Shown here: positions 46,301 through 59,700 of the stretch, piece by piece
Layout: each line of letters begins with the position of its first letter
How positions within the stretch are numbered: position 1 is the first letter of the stretch
NCBI GenBank assembly: GCA_013433145.1
Contig: CM024172.1
Span: forward strand, 10,316,053 to 10,380,052
Direction: 5' to 3'
Length of the DNA stretch: 64,000 nt
Source: Ascaris suum
Lineage: Eukaryota > Nematoda > Chromadorea > Rhabditida > Ascarididae
Translations under genes and position numbers: made by a program
Notes under the pieces: generated by a model
Told to the model about the DNA's origin: nothing
Seen by the model: only the letters and a program-made list of their open reading frames with translations
Database searches by the model: none

Positions 46301-48783
46301 CACTATATATACTGCAGAGTTATTCAAAATCAGCGACGAAATTCGTTCAAAATTTGCCTTTGGCGACATTACGATGAAAAGGTTACGGTTTGATGAACGT
46401 TTCATAGCGCACTGTGAACGTTTTGTCAGTGCACTCAATCACGTGATCGGACATCTTGATGAAATCGGCGCTGTTATCGAAAGTGCTGAAACGCTCGGAA
46501 GGTAAATTACTCGTATCATCAGAAGAAAAGGGAAGGGTATAGCTGCTTTCCCAGAAATACCAGTGTTACATCAGAATCGTGGATCGATTTTTGCAAATCC
46601 GTCATATCACTATTGCTAACTTTCACTTACGTGTTTCATAGGTTTTCCTCTGCAAATGTTTTGTCACTCGATGAACAGTGAAGTAGCTAATGGGTCATGA
46701 ATAACGCCGCAAACATGTCTTTCGCGGCTCCTGGACCTGCACTTATCCTCCCAGACAACCGACTGTCTGCAACAACACCCAACGCCTGGAGATTTTGAGA
46801 ATGCTTCACTCCTCGCAGGCTCTCAGCTTCAGTCCAATTTTAGCCTCGATTAAACTCTGTCGAGGTCCCTTCATAAGACAGTATGTCTATGCCTTCCCTT
46901 AGAGGATCAGCAGCATCCCAACACCTTTCTTGCAAACGGTTTCCGAGCTCTGAGAGATGGTGTTGTTGCACGATGGAGTTACAATAGTGCAAAAAGCATA
47001 CGCAAAATGCACACATTGCATATGATATCATGAAGAGGGATGCCATTCAGTTTGTAACTGCCAATTATAATTTCGCATTGCCAGTGCTTATCGTAATTGC
47101 ATTCGTTTGGGAAAAAAAAAACTTTGAATTTCTGTGGGTTTCTTTAAGCTTGTTGTCTTCGACGAATACGCCGGCCATTAGTTGCTCAATTGGGTCAGTA
47201 TGAAATCTGCAGATTGTTGCTGAACATTTTCGATTTCCATTATGTAAAGAGACGATGGAAGCAATATGAGTAAGGACATGATGACCTCTGATACTACCTC
47301 TTGACCATCTCCCTTTGTCATAGTCTTGGTATGTGGCTGGTAAGGAATGCCCCCAGACCGCTGTCGCCTTTCACGGCCGACGCTGACAGACACACCGTCC
47401 CCATTTGCAGATCCGTACAACAATGCAAATTCCGTAGACGACGCTCCTTGCAAGGGTTGTGAAAAGATGAGGACGGGAAGGTAGGGAGTGGCCACGAACT
47501 TGCCCACTAGTTGTCCTCGCGAAATTCTGCCCGAATGCTTCAGTACGGATAACTGAACGAAAGGCCAATGCGTTCGCTGCTACATGCAATAATTGAATTA
47601 TTGTACCCCAAACTTGGGTAATTAAACCTGCATTTCAAACGTGCATATAAGAATAAAATGACGGCGGCTATTACGCTAATCTCAAAGTAGCTTGCAATAA
47701 AAGTTAAATAAGTGGATAAGATAATTAAAGGCATTTAGCGAAACGCTAATAAAATAGCATAGCAATTTCGGAAGAAGCAGGGATACAAAATATTTTTGAG
47801 TGGGCGATTGAGATTTGCGCAATAAAACTCTATTCGATAATGATGAGGAAAGATGGGAGGAAAAATTATTGCAATGAGGAAATGTGCAGACATCTAGGAA
47901 GTGGCGACGCAAAACACTTCATTTATGGAGCAATGATTTCCGACGGTAAGAAGCGCAAACAGAAAAACAAATGACGTACACACACCGACAAGTAAAGAGA
48001 TCGACGAGAAGAAACAGAACAAATAACCTCATTGATAATGATGGAAAGCTTCAAAAATTTCAGAAAGACGAAGCGAGGCGGATCACGCTAATATTTCAAG
48101 CAAAAACGGCAGTCAAATAATTCAGAGAAAACATCATGAAGTAGATGAGCCGAAAGATGAAAGAAACCATTCGTTACAGGAAGCATGCCACCATGGTAGA
48201 CGCACTCAAGCATGAACACTGGCAAATGTTCATCGACACACTCATCGATCGTATAATGGAAAACGAAGGGAGACAAATGATCGCAGGTTTGTCGCTGCGA
48301 ACTTTTAACTTCGACGTCAAAATATCTATTAAAGGAGCTGCCAAATCGTGAAGATCGAATGTTGATTCAAATGTTTGCGACAAGCAAACACCATATTTCC
48401 ACCCCTCCAGTAACAATTCATTGGCATAAGCGATGAACGTGAAGTGTCGACAGCGAGGAGGTACGACAACATGCATCTCGATTTTCTGTTCACCAAAGAA
48501 CAACCCTTTCACCACTGAGCTATCAATCGTTTTATTTCAATTGTTACGGGATTACGTGCTGGTGAAATAACAATTGCAGTTGCTTCAGAATTTTTCATTT
48601 ATAGGCGGTGAAGTGCATATGGCTTGGAAGATGCTTGGTCAACTGCTCGTCTTTCATATGCGACTTGGGTACGATCGTGAGGCGCTGAAAATAGCGAGGA
48701 ACAATCGCTCGTTAGCTGCCAATGAGCAACGCATCAACAAAAACTACCTTTATTTACCGGATCGAGATGTTCAATACGCCTAA
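43301..48783 (+). CDS. Nematode globin with N-terminal extension and MGNKPS start
   Basis: A haem-binding globin, 242 residues by hand splicing. Exons 43301-43418, 45424-45564, 46318-46501, 48180-48286 and 48605-48783 join without a phase error. Residues 1-6 (MGNKPS) fit an N-myristoylation signal. About 60 residues of basic, Ser/Thr/Pro-rich extension follow. The fold begins at LSPRHRNLIIKSW (helix A, Trp72). KFAFGD holds the likely CD-region Phe. The distal His E7 is His118 (FIAHCERFVSAL) and the proximal His F8 is His150 (LGRKHATM). HMAWKMLGQLLVFHM is a G/H-helix motif, and a tail of about 35 residues follows. The usual globin domain is about 150 residues, so both ends are extended. Nematodes carry many such globins, often neuronal and thought to act in redox or gas sensing; that role here is inference. 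Upstream in-frame ATGs are absent. Which C. elegans glb gene it matches cannot be told. Confidence 0.88.
44695..44970 (+). repeat. Diverged direct repeat pair in a globin intron
   Basis: Sequences beginning GCGATAATGCAGAA (near 44696) and GCGATAATACAGAA (near 44924) share about 45 bases, including CTTAGCAGCGCT followed by an A run. Small indels separate them. Both are in globin intron 1. Confidence 0.65.
46680..47600 (-). other. G+C-richer, coding-like island inside globin intron 3
   Basis: About 0.9 kb is clearly less A+T-rich than the rest of the intron. The - strand has a 109-codon frame at 47178-47507 (for example GASSTEFALLYGSANGDGVS). It also has a frame at 46840-47046 (LQERCWDAADPLREGIDILS) that continues, after one stop, into protein-like sequence. 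On the + strand, 47420-47490 reads DPYNNANSVDDAPCKGCEK with a flanking acceptor and donor. This may be a nested gene, a decayed mobile element or a pseudogene. No family was recognised and the phases do not let it be a globin exon. Confidence 0.3.
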
Positions 48784-48931
48784 TTCCTCATCTTCGAAAT
48801 GATTATCCTTCAGCTGCATGAAGCTTTATGCCTTGAAAAATACGTAAGAATATGGGGAACAACTCGCATTCTCAATTTTTTGATGTCGAGAGCAAATATT
48901 GGGCGATTAATGAATAGGATGATCGAATATA

Positions 48932-49692
48932 TTGTGCACCCATAGATTCCATCATAAAATAGGAAACAAGCGTGAGATATACGAGAGCAGATGCCACGAT
49001 ACAAATTCTTGCATTATGCCCATTACAGCAGTTAAATTCGTTACTGAACAACGAAATAATAAAACTGCAGAGTTATGCATTCGTATTTTTAGTGATTCGA
49101 CTCTTCAAATGAATTTTTTTGCGTGGTCCGTTGTTTTACCGTTTGAACAGTGCGAAATATATGAGGAAATTATTTAGCATATTTTCACGATTGCTTCCAT
49201 CTTATTCAACTTGGAACTTGCCAAAGGCAGTCACCTACTATGACCTCGCCTTACCATCAAATGATATGACGAAAGTGCTATCTTATAAGTGGCGGCCATG
49301 CTATTTCGAAATTCTATAGTTCATTTTCACTTACACATGTGTGTAGATATGACGCCTCCAGGAAGCGTTTTTTTTAGTGGGAATTGCGAGAATATATGTA
49401 TTGCATATTTGAGCGTTCCGGAGAATTTCTATGGAAAACGCAAACTATTCCAAAAAAACTTGCAAAAAGTTTTTTTTTTTCGCAAAACAAACAGCCTCAA
49501 TCACCTATTATTGTTCCAGCAGGCTTCAAAAGAGTCTCGTTAATGTGGTGCACGCTGCAAATTCAGCCATCTAAACGTCAAGCATATCTAATCACAGAAA
49601 GCTTCGACGAAGTGAATATTTTTTCCCACCAATTTAGCTCTCTCTTCATTCATCATAAACGGGACAATTTAATCGCCGCTCAAAAACAATAA
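48932..49692 (+). pseudogene. Coding-like fragments in shifting frames
   Basis: Three successive + strand open frames look protein-like but are not in one frame: 48932-49177 (ITAVKFVTEQRNNKTAELCI), 49119-49319 (LPKAVTYYDLALPSNDMTK) and 49384-49692 (VPAGFKRVSLMWCTLQIQPS). No good splice sites join them. Part of this could simply be globin 3' UTR, since an AATAAA lies near 49054. Called a possible pseudogene only tentatively. Confidence 0.2.
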
Positions 49693-50841
49693 CTCAATTT
49701 GGCTTGAGAATTTAGTGAGTAAATATCATTCATTCGATATGCTAATGCAAGTCGTATGTATTAAACAAAAAGGACAAATCTAGTGGTAGCTTTTTTTTTT
49801 GCGGAAAATTGCACAAAAAAGACTTATCTTATTGGTCGATCAATTAAAAGAAGCAGCTAGATGAGTGTTTCAGCAGAAAATTCCCATTCAATTGCATGAG
49901 ATTGTTTCCCATACATGAGACAATTGCTAGACTATGATATTAGAAGGCGAGCAAATCGAGAGATCGATATAATTGTCTCCTCTTGCTAAGATTATACTGC
50001 AAAACTCTTTTGAATAAAACTGTAATTTTTGATGCAACTTTATCCTATATTTGAGCAAATTGATTTATGTGTAAATAAAGATGATTTCTCGAGGAATTAT
50101 TCATTACTATATTTGAGCATAACGCTTAAAATTTTTCGTTACGACAGTTATAAAATCAATAGAAGTCAATTTCAGCGTTCAATATTGTTTTTCCACACTT
50201 TCAAATGGCAAATGTTTGAATTCGCACATAAAATATCGCCGAAAATTTCTACAACTAAACTCTGCTCATCTTGTCTTCAACGTAAAAGTGTCAGATATTT
50301 TGAAGCAATCAAACTCAGCTAAAAGTCCAAATATTGGTGTCTGTCATATTTTGCAATACTGTGAATAAAATCGAACAATTGGTATAGAAAGATATTACAT
50401 CAAAATACAGCGATATCCGATAGCCTCAGCGATTGAGCAACAATATAAGGAAAAACTTCATTGAAATAGCCGAGAAAATAATTTTCACCATCTTCAAATT
50501 TTCATATCTTCTAGTCATGTAGATTTTCGACATGTTATTACATGACATCTCGACTTGGAAATTTATGCGATAATGTTAAGATACCTGCCTTACATATTAA
50601 ACAAGACCACACCTCAAAGGTGAGCAGCACAGTTAGAAACATCTCTTTTTTTTTGCACTAAATCAACAAAGGTTTTCCCATTTGTCAAATAAGACACACT
50701 TACATGGCAATAAAGAGACGCCTCTGCAAAAAATATTCACCACTTAACGCAAAATAAGTTTAAAATGCAACGTTAAATCATTGCACCTTCATGCACTAAA
50801 ATCTATCGCTAACAACTACGAATGTGAAAAAAATGCAAATC

Positions 50842-50861
50842 AAAAAAAAAAAAAAAAAAAA
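50842..50861 (+). repeat. A20 homopolymer
   Basis: Twenty consecutive A residues. No retro-copy or target-site duplication was recognised upstream of it. Confidence 0.95.
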
Positions 50862-51540
50862 TCAAGGCCCCATCTATAAAAGAAAAAAGAGATAAATAGT
50901 TACGTAATAGATTTAAATATAAATAAGAGGGGACAAGAAAGATTCTGAATTTTTATATGGCTCTCTTTCACGAGATCCAAAAATCATCGCCCATTGAATA
51001 AGAACGACGAAAACTGTGTTTCACGTTTATCTTTGTTGAGAAATCCAAAACGTTCAGTCATTAAAACCGAAACCGAACTATTCAAATTTTCATTGCTCCC
51101 TTTATAAGCCATACAAAACTGCAAAATGCATTCATCTATCGATGTAATGAGCATCCCAAAAATGGCCTAGAATTAAAGAATAAAATATTTTGATATAAAA
51201 TCAACATCTCAAATTAAGCACATAACGATCCATCACTCAATATTGCGCAGATAAATAACAGCAATCAGCACCACAACAATGCATTCACATATAAACTGCA
51301 AATTCGCAAATGGAAACAAATCACTAGAGTTAACGTGAAGGATTCATGTCGATATATGCCATGCTCTTATCTACCCATAACCTCATTTCGATTCATCACG
51401 TTCATCTTGAGTTACATATCTGAAGATAACATAAAATTTGCAAATCAAATTTACTCAGCTGCCTAAAATGTCCTTTTTGGTAATATTAGGTAAAAATAAG
51501 GTAAAACTTATTGTAAGAGGTTAAAAACAAAATGCCTTAA

Positions 51541-52127
51541 ATGGTATGTAAGACGAATCGACTTCGTAGAAAATATATCTGTGAAAGTTTCGTCAACGTT
51601 GTGGCCAAACGCGATAGGCTGGAATGCCAAAATCCGAATTATACCCACCTCTTTGGCAAAGTTTTTCACTCGTTTCTTCATGCTCCCTGCAAGATTGTGC
51701 AACTACGCACTCCACATTCATTTCTTAATCTTTCAACTAAACGCGTACAAAAATGCGAAAAACAAACAAGCAAAAATGAGGCAACGAATCATGCGTCGTA
51801 CTTGGAGAATTTCGACTTGACGGATGATGTCCAGGCATCCGAGCACTTCGAACAGATACGCCTTTTTTCGGCCACGACGCTCCCTCTTGCAGATCCACAT
51901 TTCTCCACACTACCACAGCAACTCCAATATCGCACACGATTGCCCACATTCTGCAAGCGTTTTGTCACGACTTCTAACGTAAGCAAATTTCGGGTGCGAA
52001 TACAAAATTTCAAGTGCGAATAGCGAATTTCGAGTGCGCACACATCTCTTCCACCCACTGGGCAAGACACATCATAAATGTGCTGAATGATTTTCATACG
52101 CTGCTGCCCACTGCCTTTATATGGCAA
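51541..52127. CDS. Long overlapping open frames on both strands, unknown
   Basis: The + strand is open for 160 codons (51541-52023; for example ENFDLTDDVQASEHFEQIRL). The - strand is open for 112 codons (52127-51789), with a Cys-containing segment WSCCGSVEKCGSARGSV then RRICSKCSDAW. The middle part, 51780-51960, is the least A+T-rich. Only one strand is likely to be real. The - strand reading, with its C-x2-C motif and basic residues, is slightly preferred, but no family match was found. A 20-bp tandem repeat lies inside both frames. Confidence 0.25.
51981..52040 (+). repeat. 20-bp tandem repeat, three copies
   Basis: Exact 20-base period with units AAGCAAATTTCGGGTGCGAA, TACAAAATTTCAAGTGCGAA and TAGCGAATTTCGAGTGCGCA. 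The core is AATTTC-x2-GTGCG. Confidence 0.93.
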
Positions 52128-53717
52128 TGGGCTTCAAGCCGTAATTTGGGAAAGGAATTTCTATAAGCAAACAAGCGAAGGAATACATCATACAGCAAGC
52201 ATTGCATGCGCTCTTTTGCGTTACGAGCATTGATGTCATCTGATGAAAAGGTGCTATACTTTTTGCACTGTAGTTATGTTTATACCAAATACAGTAGAAT
52301 TTTGTGCCAAATCAGAAGTCACAAATACGGTACATGAATATACATTCGGTATTAGTTGGTATAAAAAAAACCATATTACATTATTTTTCTCACAAGTGAG
52401 AATACGATAATAGCACCAAAAAAATTTTAGCATGAGACATTACTCTTTGGAAGACACCGGAAAAATGAGCCGTAAAATACTCATTAACAGAAAGACAACA
52501 ACTGCCGACTTTAACGGTAGCATCTGTTTTGATTTACAAGCAAAAAAAAAACCTTTAATCTCATGAAACCGTGAGTTGTTCTCGTTTGGAAATATAAGGA
52601 ACACTCAGAGCGTGTCAAAAATTATTCCTTCGAGCCAGAAGGCTCTATGATGTTCTACTTATTGGAGTTTCATGCAACAATTGACTTGATGGCGATACTG
52701 TCCCCTATATTGGCATTCTCATTTCCGTTATTTCATGGACTCATATTGGTCCAAATTGCTCAAAGAGAAAAAGGTAGAAAAGATTTCCAGCCAAAAGTGA
52801 AAATCTAGTGAAAATGGATGCATATTAAATATGAAGTACAGATCAACCGAACACTAGTTTCGCTGCTTGCCGATCATCGCTGAAAATATTTTCTTACTGA
52901 TGCAAAATTGATGAGGACATGCCATCGGATATGACTTTCAACATGATCAAACAATTATGACCTCATGATGCTGAGCTTGAATGAATTTCATTGCCGCTAG
53001 TTGATCAATAGCCTATCTGAAGAAATTTCCTTCGAGCAAAATGCAAAGAACATCATAATATATAAGCGCTCTAATTTGGAGAGATGTTCAATTGATGATG
53101 CACATAATGCTATCAGCTACTATACCACAAATAATAAATTTATAGGGGATGCAATATGTTCCCATATTATGAGCAAAGAAGTACACAAAATTATTAGATA
53201 GAAATCATCAAAATATACTATAATAGAAAGTAACGACGATTATCAATGATAAAGATGGAAGTGCATTCCTTAATTCAGGCGTTCATCATCAAAGAACAAG
53301 ACTGATTTTCCAGCAAAATGATTTAAATACTAAGGCGAATGGCCACCTCTAGAATGAAGCATGTTTGCATGAAATAAGCAACACGCTGCAAGTAATTAAG
53401 GTTTTGATAAGCAGCGGCCAAAATTAACTTCTTTACCTTGAGAAAAGTACTGTTGTTATTACTGCAAAAGAGCAAAACGATGGCACCTATTTGATGAACG
53501 CATGAATTTTGGAACTAACGCATTTCGCCTCTAATAAATCCTAGCTCAAATTTCAAAAAGCATACAAGCTTCGATGGCCTTTTATATGATAATGGGAGAA
53601 CGATGCTCAACGTGAGGCACGACTAAAGCCGCGACAAACATAGGCTTGGAAAGCTTCCACGATGACTTTCTATACGTTATATGAGAGAAAAAGGCAGAAA
53701 ATATAAGTCCCTGAATT

Positions 53718-56700
53718 TCAAAGCACCGTAACTTTAAAGAATTTGTCAAGTATCTCTAACAGATAATAAATACAATCAATCAGAAACGTGCGACATGCCT
53801 GCAGATCATTTTGTGCAATTTGCATTGGGTATAGAGGCGCTTCCGGTTGCCATTTCTCCAGTAAGCGTAATTTCTGCATTCCACTCAAGCCAGCCAACAT
53901 CTCTGGATTTGCGGATAGGATCATCGGTGCCTGCGCGCTCAGCTTACGATCACGCAGTAATAAATCACCGATCGGATAGTTAGACAGTAACGTCGATATC
54001 GCCGTCCATTGTACACAAAAATTCGGATGCTTCAAAACGAGTTCCCAAATAGTTGCCAGCAAAGAGGAAGTTCCTACTGCATCAGCAGTGGCCACATCAG
54101 TTCGAGAAGACCGTGGAGAGATTTCATCATTAATAAGTGCTGCAATCTCTTGCTCAGAAACAGGCAGTTGTACCAATACTTCGACAGCATTCTGCAGTTC
54201 GCCGGCAAGAAGATGCACAAAAACAGCCGCTGGGCTGATTACAGCATTTTGCAGCAAATGTGATGAAATATCCGCAACGGTAACCTGATCCAAACGTTGT
54301 AAGAAACGAATGAAATTAGCGTCATTGATTTGATCAGAGGACATCTCTGAAAAAATAAGAAATTACATTCTGAGATTAAAGAAAGCTTCAACAAACAGCT
54401 ATTACTATAAAGGAATGAGCACGGCTACCCAACTTGATCATCTACGAAGCAATTCGTTAATTAACAAAACATCACCCGGCAAAATCACTCTCCCCTAATC
54501 TCTCTTAATGATATCGGATAGCATTTCTCTTTTTCCTTTCCTTTTCTGCCCAACTTCGACTCATTCGTACTACCAGCACGATTCCTCCCCTCCAATCCTC
54601 CTATCTTTCCGGTGATAAATTAAGAATGCCAAGTAAAGGCGAATGCCAAATAAACAACATATCAACTAAGTTAATGATCGTTGATTTCTCGCATAAAACT
54701 CCAATAAACCTGCAAATTCCTTTTTCAAGTAAACTTGTTTGAGGGAATAAATATAAATTACAACAAAGTTGCAAAGAGAGCGATTGCTGTGTCGAATTTG
54801 TGAGCGATTGGCTCACGAGATTATTCGAAAAGATAAATCTCCTTTCCCTTATCGCCACGGCTGGTAAGGGAGTGAATTACGAGCATAAAAAGAAAAACAT
54901 AGATGTTAAAACCAAACTATTTTCAAATGAAAAAGTACACGTGGGAAATCTATCACTCCCCTTACTAGCCGAAGCAATGATGAGAAGGAGGTTTAGAGCA
55001 TTCCTATTAATTCCACGAGTCAAACCCTCACAAACTCGATACAGCAAGCCCTCCTCCTGAAACTTTTCCCTCGTATTACGGCAGCCCTAATCGTAAGAAT
55101 TTATAACAACACTCAGCGGTGCACCGGATCCACAATTTAATGAAATTTAACACTGTGCTGCCCAGAAATCATTTTGCTGATCGGTGGAAACTTTTGAAGT
55201 TCAGAATCATTCGAAAAATTTAAAGAGAGAAAGCGACCCCATAAAATCTGAAGGCATAAACGGACTCTCAGTAGAAACAATGGCAACACTCATTGTGATA
55301 TTTCAAAGCGGCTAGCCTCACTTGAGGAGAAATAAAGAACAGTATAACCCCTAATAAGTCTAACACTGAATACATGAGATTTACTATAGCCAGCTATACA
55401 TGCAACTCGCACCTGATGGCATGAACGCGGTTACAGAAGGCAGTCTGGTGGGCACGGCGATACACGGAGAATCAGCAGCGATTTGGATACTTCTCGGCCC
55501 TTTAGGGCCTTTAATAATCAGCTTTCGAGTTACTTGCGGAGATGGTGCCGATTGCACTCCCAATTGATTTTTGTCGTTTCTACCCCATACAAATACACTT
55601 CCATCAGTGGCCACAGCTGCCGTGAAGTCAAAGCCTACAAATTGCAAAGAAAACGATCCTTTAAGTGGATAGCATATTATAAATAAGTGTATGCAATAAG
55701 AAGCAACCGAAATAAGAAGTAAAGAAATGTGCGCTGCTGACGGAAATACACAGATGTGCACAACCTAACTACTACAACTAACGAAGCGCATTTATAATCC
55801 ACCAATCATAAATGACTGCAAAACAGAGTCGTCAAAAATCCTAAGACATTTATATTGCATAACAAAACATTTGCATTACGAGGCATCAAATTATTCTGTG
55901 AAAAGAACCAATCCCTCGTTTGCTGACTCACTTTGCTGATATCACGATGACCAAAATTGAGGTGTCAGAAGATCGCATAGAAATTTGCTCGACTTCAGAA
56001 AACATCAACAACCACCTCTCAGGATAGCAATAAAGAAGCAACAACTTTCGAATGCTCGAAGAATTATAACAGCAGAAAGGACTGACGAAGTCAGTCGCAA
56101 CAAAATCATTACCGCAAGAAACATGACGCCATATGGTCGCCGATGGTTCAAATAGCTGATGCGGTTCCTCTTGCTCCTTTTTATTGCCATGACCAAGTTG
56201 CATCTCCAATCCCTTACCCCAAGTGTACATGAGTCCGGTTTTTGTAACGATAGCCGAATGGCTATAACCAGCGTCTATTTGAATAATCTCATCGCTGATC
56301 TATAAAAAGATTCTACAATTATGCACAGTATATCTGCATTGTTATTCAGCTGAGTATATCACATTTTTGTATTCAAAACAACAGGAATACTTGATTTTTA
56401 GCCATTAAACTTTTCTTTCTTCAATCTTGCCTGTCATATCGGACAATGCGCAAAACCTGTCGGCGCCTTTAATCTTCTTGACAGTTATCGTTCTGAATGC
56501 GTGTGGACTGTGTAGGAAAGCTAACAGCTCTGATGTGCCACGCTACTCTAGTTTATTATATTGCGCTCAGTTCCCGATCCCCCGAAATATTTTGTTCGAT
56601 TTCTATAATAGTCTTGTGCGGTTCTCTGCAGAGAAAGGTGAGGGATAAGGGAGAGGTGGGGGAGGGGAGGAGGAAATGTTGCCAGGTATGTTCCGCTCCA

Positions 56701-59700
56701 CGAGTGAAATGATATTGGAGATGACGGACTTAAATGCGTCTCTTTAACTGGATTACTGCAGTGAAAGACGACTCGAAGAATCTAATTTTGTTAGCTGCAG
56801 CACATCTAACTATTTGAAGAAACCATCGATCCTCTCATATTTGAACCGTCCCAAAAAGTCCTGCTAAACACCAACTCATATTCCGACAGAACAATCACAT
56901 ACGGACAAGAGTTCTCACTCGTCAATAAGGACCTTCCACGCATTAGCTTACTAATAATCTAAAACCGAGGAAGATTCTGCACCCTTCTGCTTACACTCAC
57001 AATCATTAGAAGGCAGTTCATGCAGCGCACCATGTGTTCAACTTGTACGACGCTCAAATGAGTTTGACTCATTTCCAGCTGTTCGGAAGATTTGTCGGCC
57101 GGTGTCGTCGACGAGGACGGTGACGAAGACGGCTGCTGCTGTTGCTCTTTGTTAGCGGCTCTGACACGCTTCGCCAGAAAGATCTTCATTTTAAGCGTCT
57201 GAGGACTCGTTCCCCACTGGAAGATTTTCTGCGATTCGGTTACCGCCAGGCAGTGGAAATATTTTGACGAAATCAGCTTTACTCTCTCCGCTATATCCAC
57301 CAATTCAGGGCGATACCTCAAAAACATGTCTGTTCATCAGGATTATTCAAGGAGAAATACACAAAGAGGAAAAGATACATAATGAGGACTAATGAAACGG
57401 GTGGAAAATGTAAAGGTGCCGAATGAATGCACTACAGCTAGCGATAGTGTTGATTAATAAAACTGCAACATTGCAATACCCGTTCACGTGAGCTGCCTGA
57501 ACAAATGGACAATATTACTCCGCACATATATAAACACGCCACAGTAACAATAAAAACTCACGTTCACTGGTGTATGTAAGAAAAAATGGATGCCGAAAAA
57601 ATGCTACAGCACATGTAAGAATTCAAGTTACTCAGAAAGCCCGAATGCTGAAAGATTTTCACCCGGAGGAAGAAATTAGAGTACATGATAAAAGGGTATC
57701 AGAGGAAGTGGCGCAATATACGTCTTTACATTCGCGACTACCCACCCAACCTCTTTCTTCACATGCCAACAGATTTGCGCAATAATACATCTACCTCTCA
57801 ACTAATTCCCCCATGAACGGAAATCGTCGTTTTTTCACGCCGGATCGTTGATTTAGATTATACATAGCAGAATGCATAACCCGATATTCAGTGGTTTCCC
57901 ACTTGAAAGCAATAAGCAGACAAAAGGACACAAACATGTACTCAAGCAGAGCACTCTGTAAATGCAAATTTCCGAATGTGTATGATATCGAAAGTGATGC
58001 TTGCAATACTTTCCACAACAGATGAGTTAAACTGAAGCGCAGCACAACTGATAACAGCCCAAGAGAAGGATTGAGGGATGCAGAAAGTCACCGAAACAAC
58101 TGCCGCAATGCTTCTCTTTAGATGTCAGGACCACTGATGCCCATAATAACCACTGTTTTGAATACGTAATTAAGGGTGACGCATTCGGAGAAAAAGATCT
58201 ACTTCGAGTGGGTCATCTTTCATTCGAGACCCACGAAACTGCAGCAACAGGGTTCTAAAATTCTTGCTGGATGTAATTTCTAAACTGTCCAAAGGTACTA
58301 TACATCTGTAACCTGCAGCGTATACTCATAACAACGACAAGTTCATGCGCACATTGACCTGCTGTCTGTTTCCGTCTCTTCCACTCCTTCCCCATTTTCA
58401 AAGCTACCGGCTCCCTTCTCCCTTAACGGCAGTGATTTGCTGTTCGCTCCTGACTCTCGCTTGAAGAAGCATTTGCCGAGATCGCAAGTCCGAATTCAAT
58501 TTTCTGTTAGTCACTGTTGTTTCACGTCTATAATGACAGAACCATCGCCACAAAACGGGAGGGACAGCGCACTGTCATAACTTCAAGGCATTACACTTTA
58601 GCGTACTCAATTCTCGCCCCTGCGATTATAGCTTATTCCAACAAAATAACAACTATGTCATAGTAATTTCAAGTTCTACCTCTCTACAGAAACTCCGAAA
58701 CGCTTATCTTAACCGAAAGTTGAGCGCTGCTATACGGCATTTACTTAAATCGAGGAAGAGGCAAATGGAGCCACGATTTTTGCAACGCTACAACTTTGCT
58801 CACAAAATAATCACAATGACCCTCTTCAACCTTTAAATCTCAAAAGTTATACACCTCCAATTTCAACTCGATGAACTGAAAACGCATACCATAGAAGCTG
58901 AAAGTGACTTGCAACTGCTGAGTTCAGCTTGAAAAAAAAAAGCTTGGAGACGGCTGTAGGCTCGCTCCTAAACTCAACCTCAGAACACTCAAAACGGCTG
59001 TAAATAATTAATTCAACTTTCATGGTTGCAAATTTCAATTTAACGGACTTCTATATTTCCGAGAAAATTTGCATCAAGATAATGCACCTAAATTATGCTA
59101 AACAAATAAAATTCAAGTCATGAAATTCATAAGCCAATTATTTTACCTCTTTTTGACCTCTTCTCCGCATCCTAGTTGCCCATAACCACCGTTACCACAC
59201 GTATACACTCTACCCGCTTCACTTAAAAATACCGTATGCGCATAACCACACGAGACGGCCACAATGGGATCCCTGAAAGCAATAAAACTCCAAATGCGAC
59301 CACAATCACGCAGTAAGAAAAAGTGAACGCTTCTTCAACAAATCCAAAAAATCAAGACAACAGTCAACGATGCTGGGAAAGTTTAGCCATCATTATGCTG
59401 GTCATTCGGCAATAAGAATTATACTTCCAAGCAGAGAGGAAAACGATCTACACAAATGCATATTTAAGGGCAGAGATGACTACTAGTGAAACAATAGCAA
59501 GTAGGAGACATTAAAGCATAAAATACACGTCAACTTTTATACACCGTGTCTCAATAGCATAAGTCTTGCGCTATTATTTCAACTATTGATTTTTTCTTAT
59601 TAATCTCATGATTTTTGAATATAAGCACGTTATGAACTTTGCAAGTAAAATAAGCAAGCATCTCAAATAAACGCCGATTTTTATTACGTAAAAAAACACA

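Larger units (their letters stand above)
49693..53717. other. A+T-rich intergenic DNA
   Basis: Outside the A20 run and the 51.5-52.1 kb frames, only short open frames are seen (up to 97 codons at 50029). None has a family match. It separates the globin gene from the 3' end of the RCC1 gene. Confidence 0.45.
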
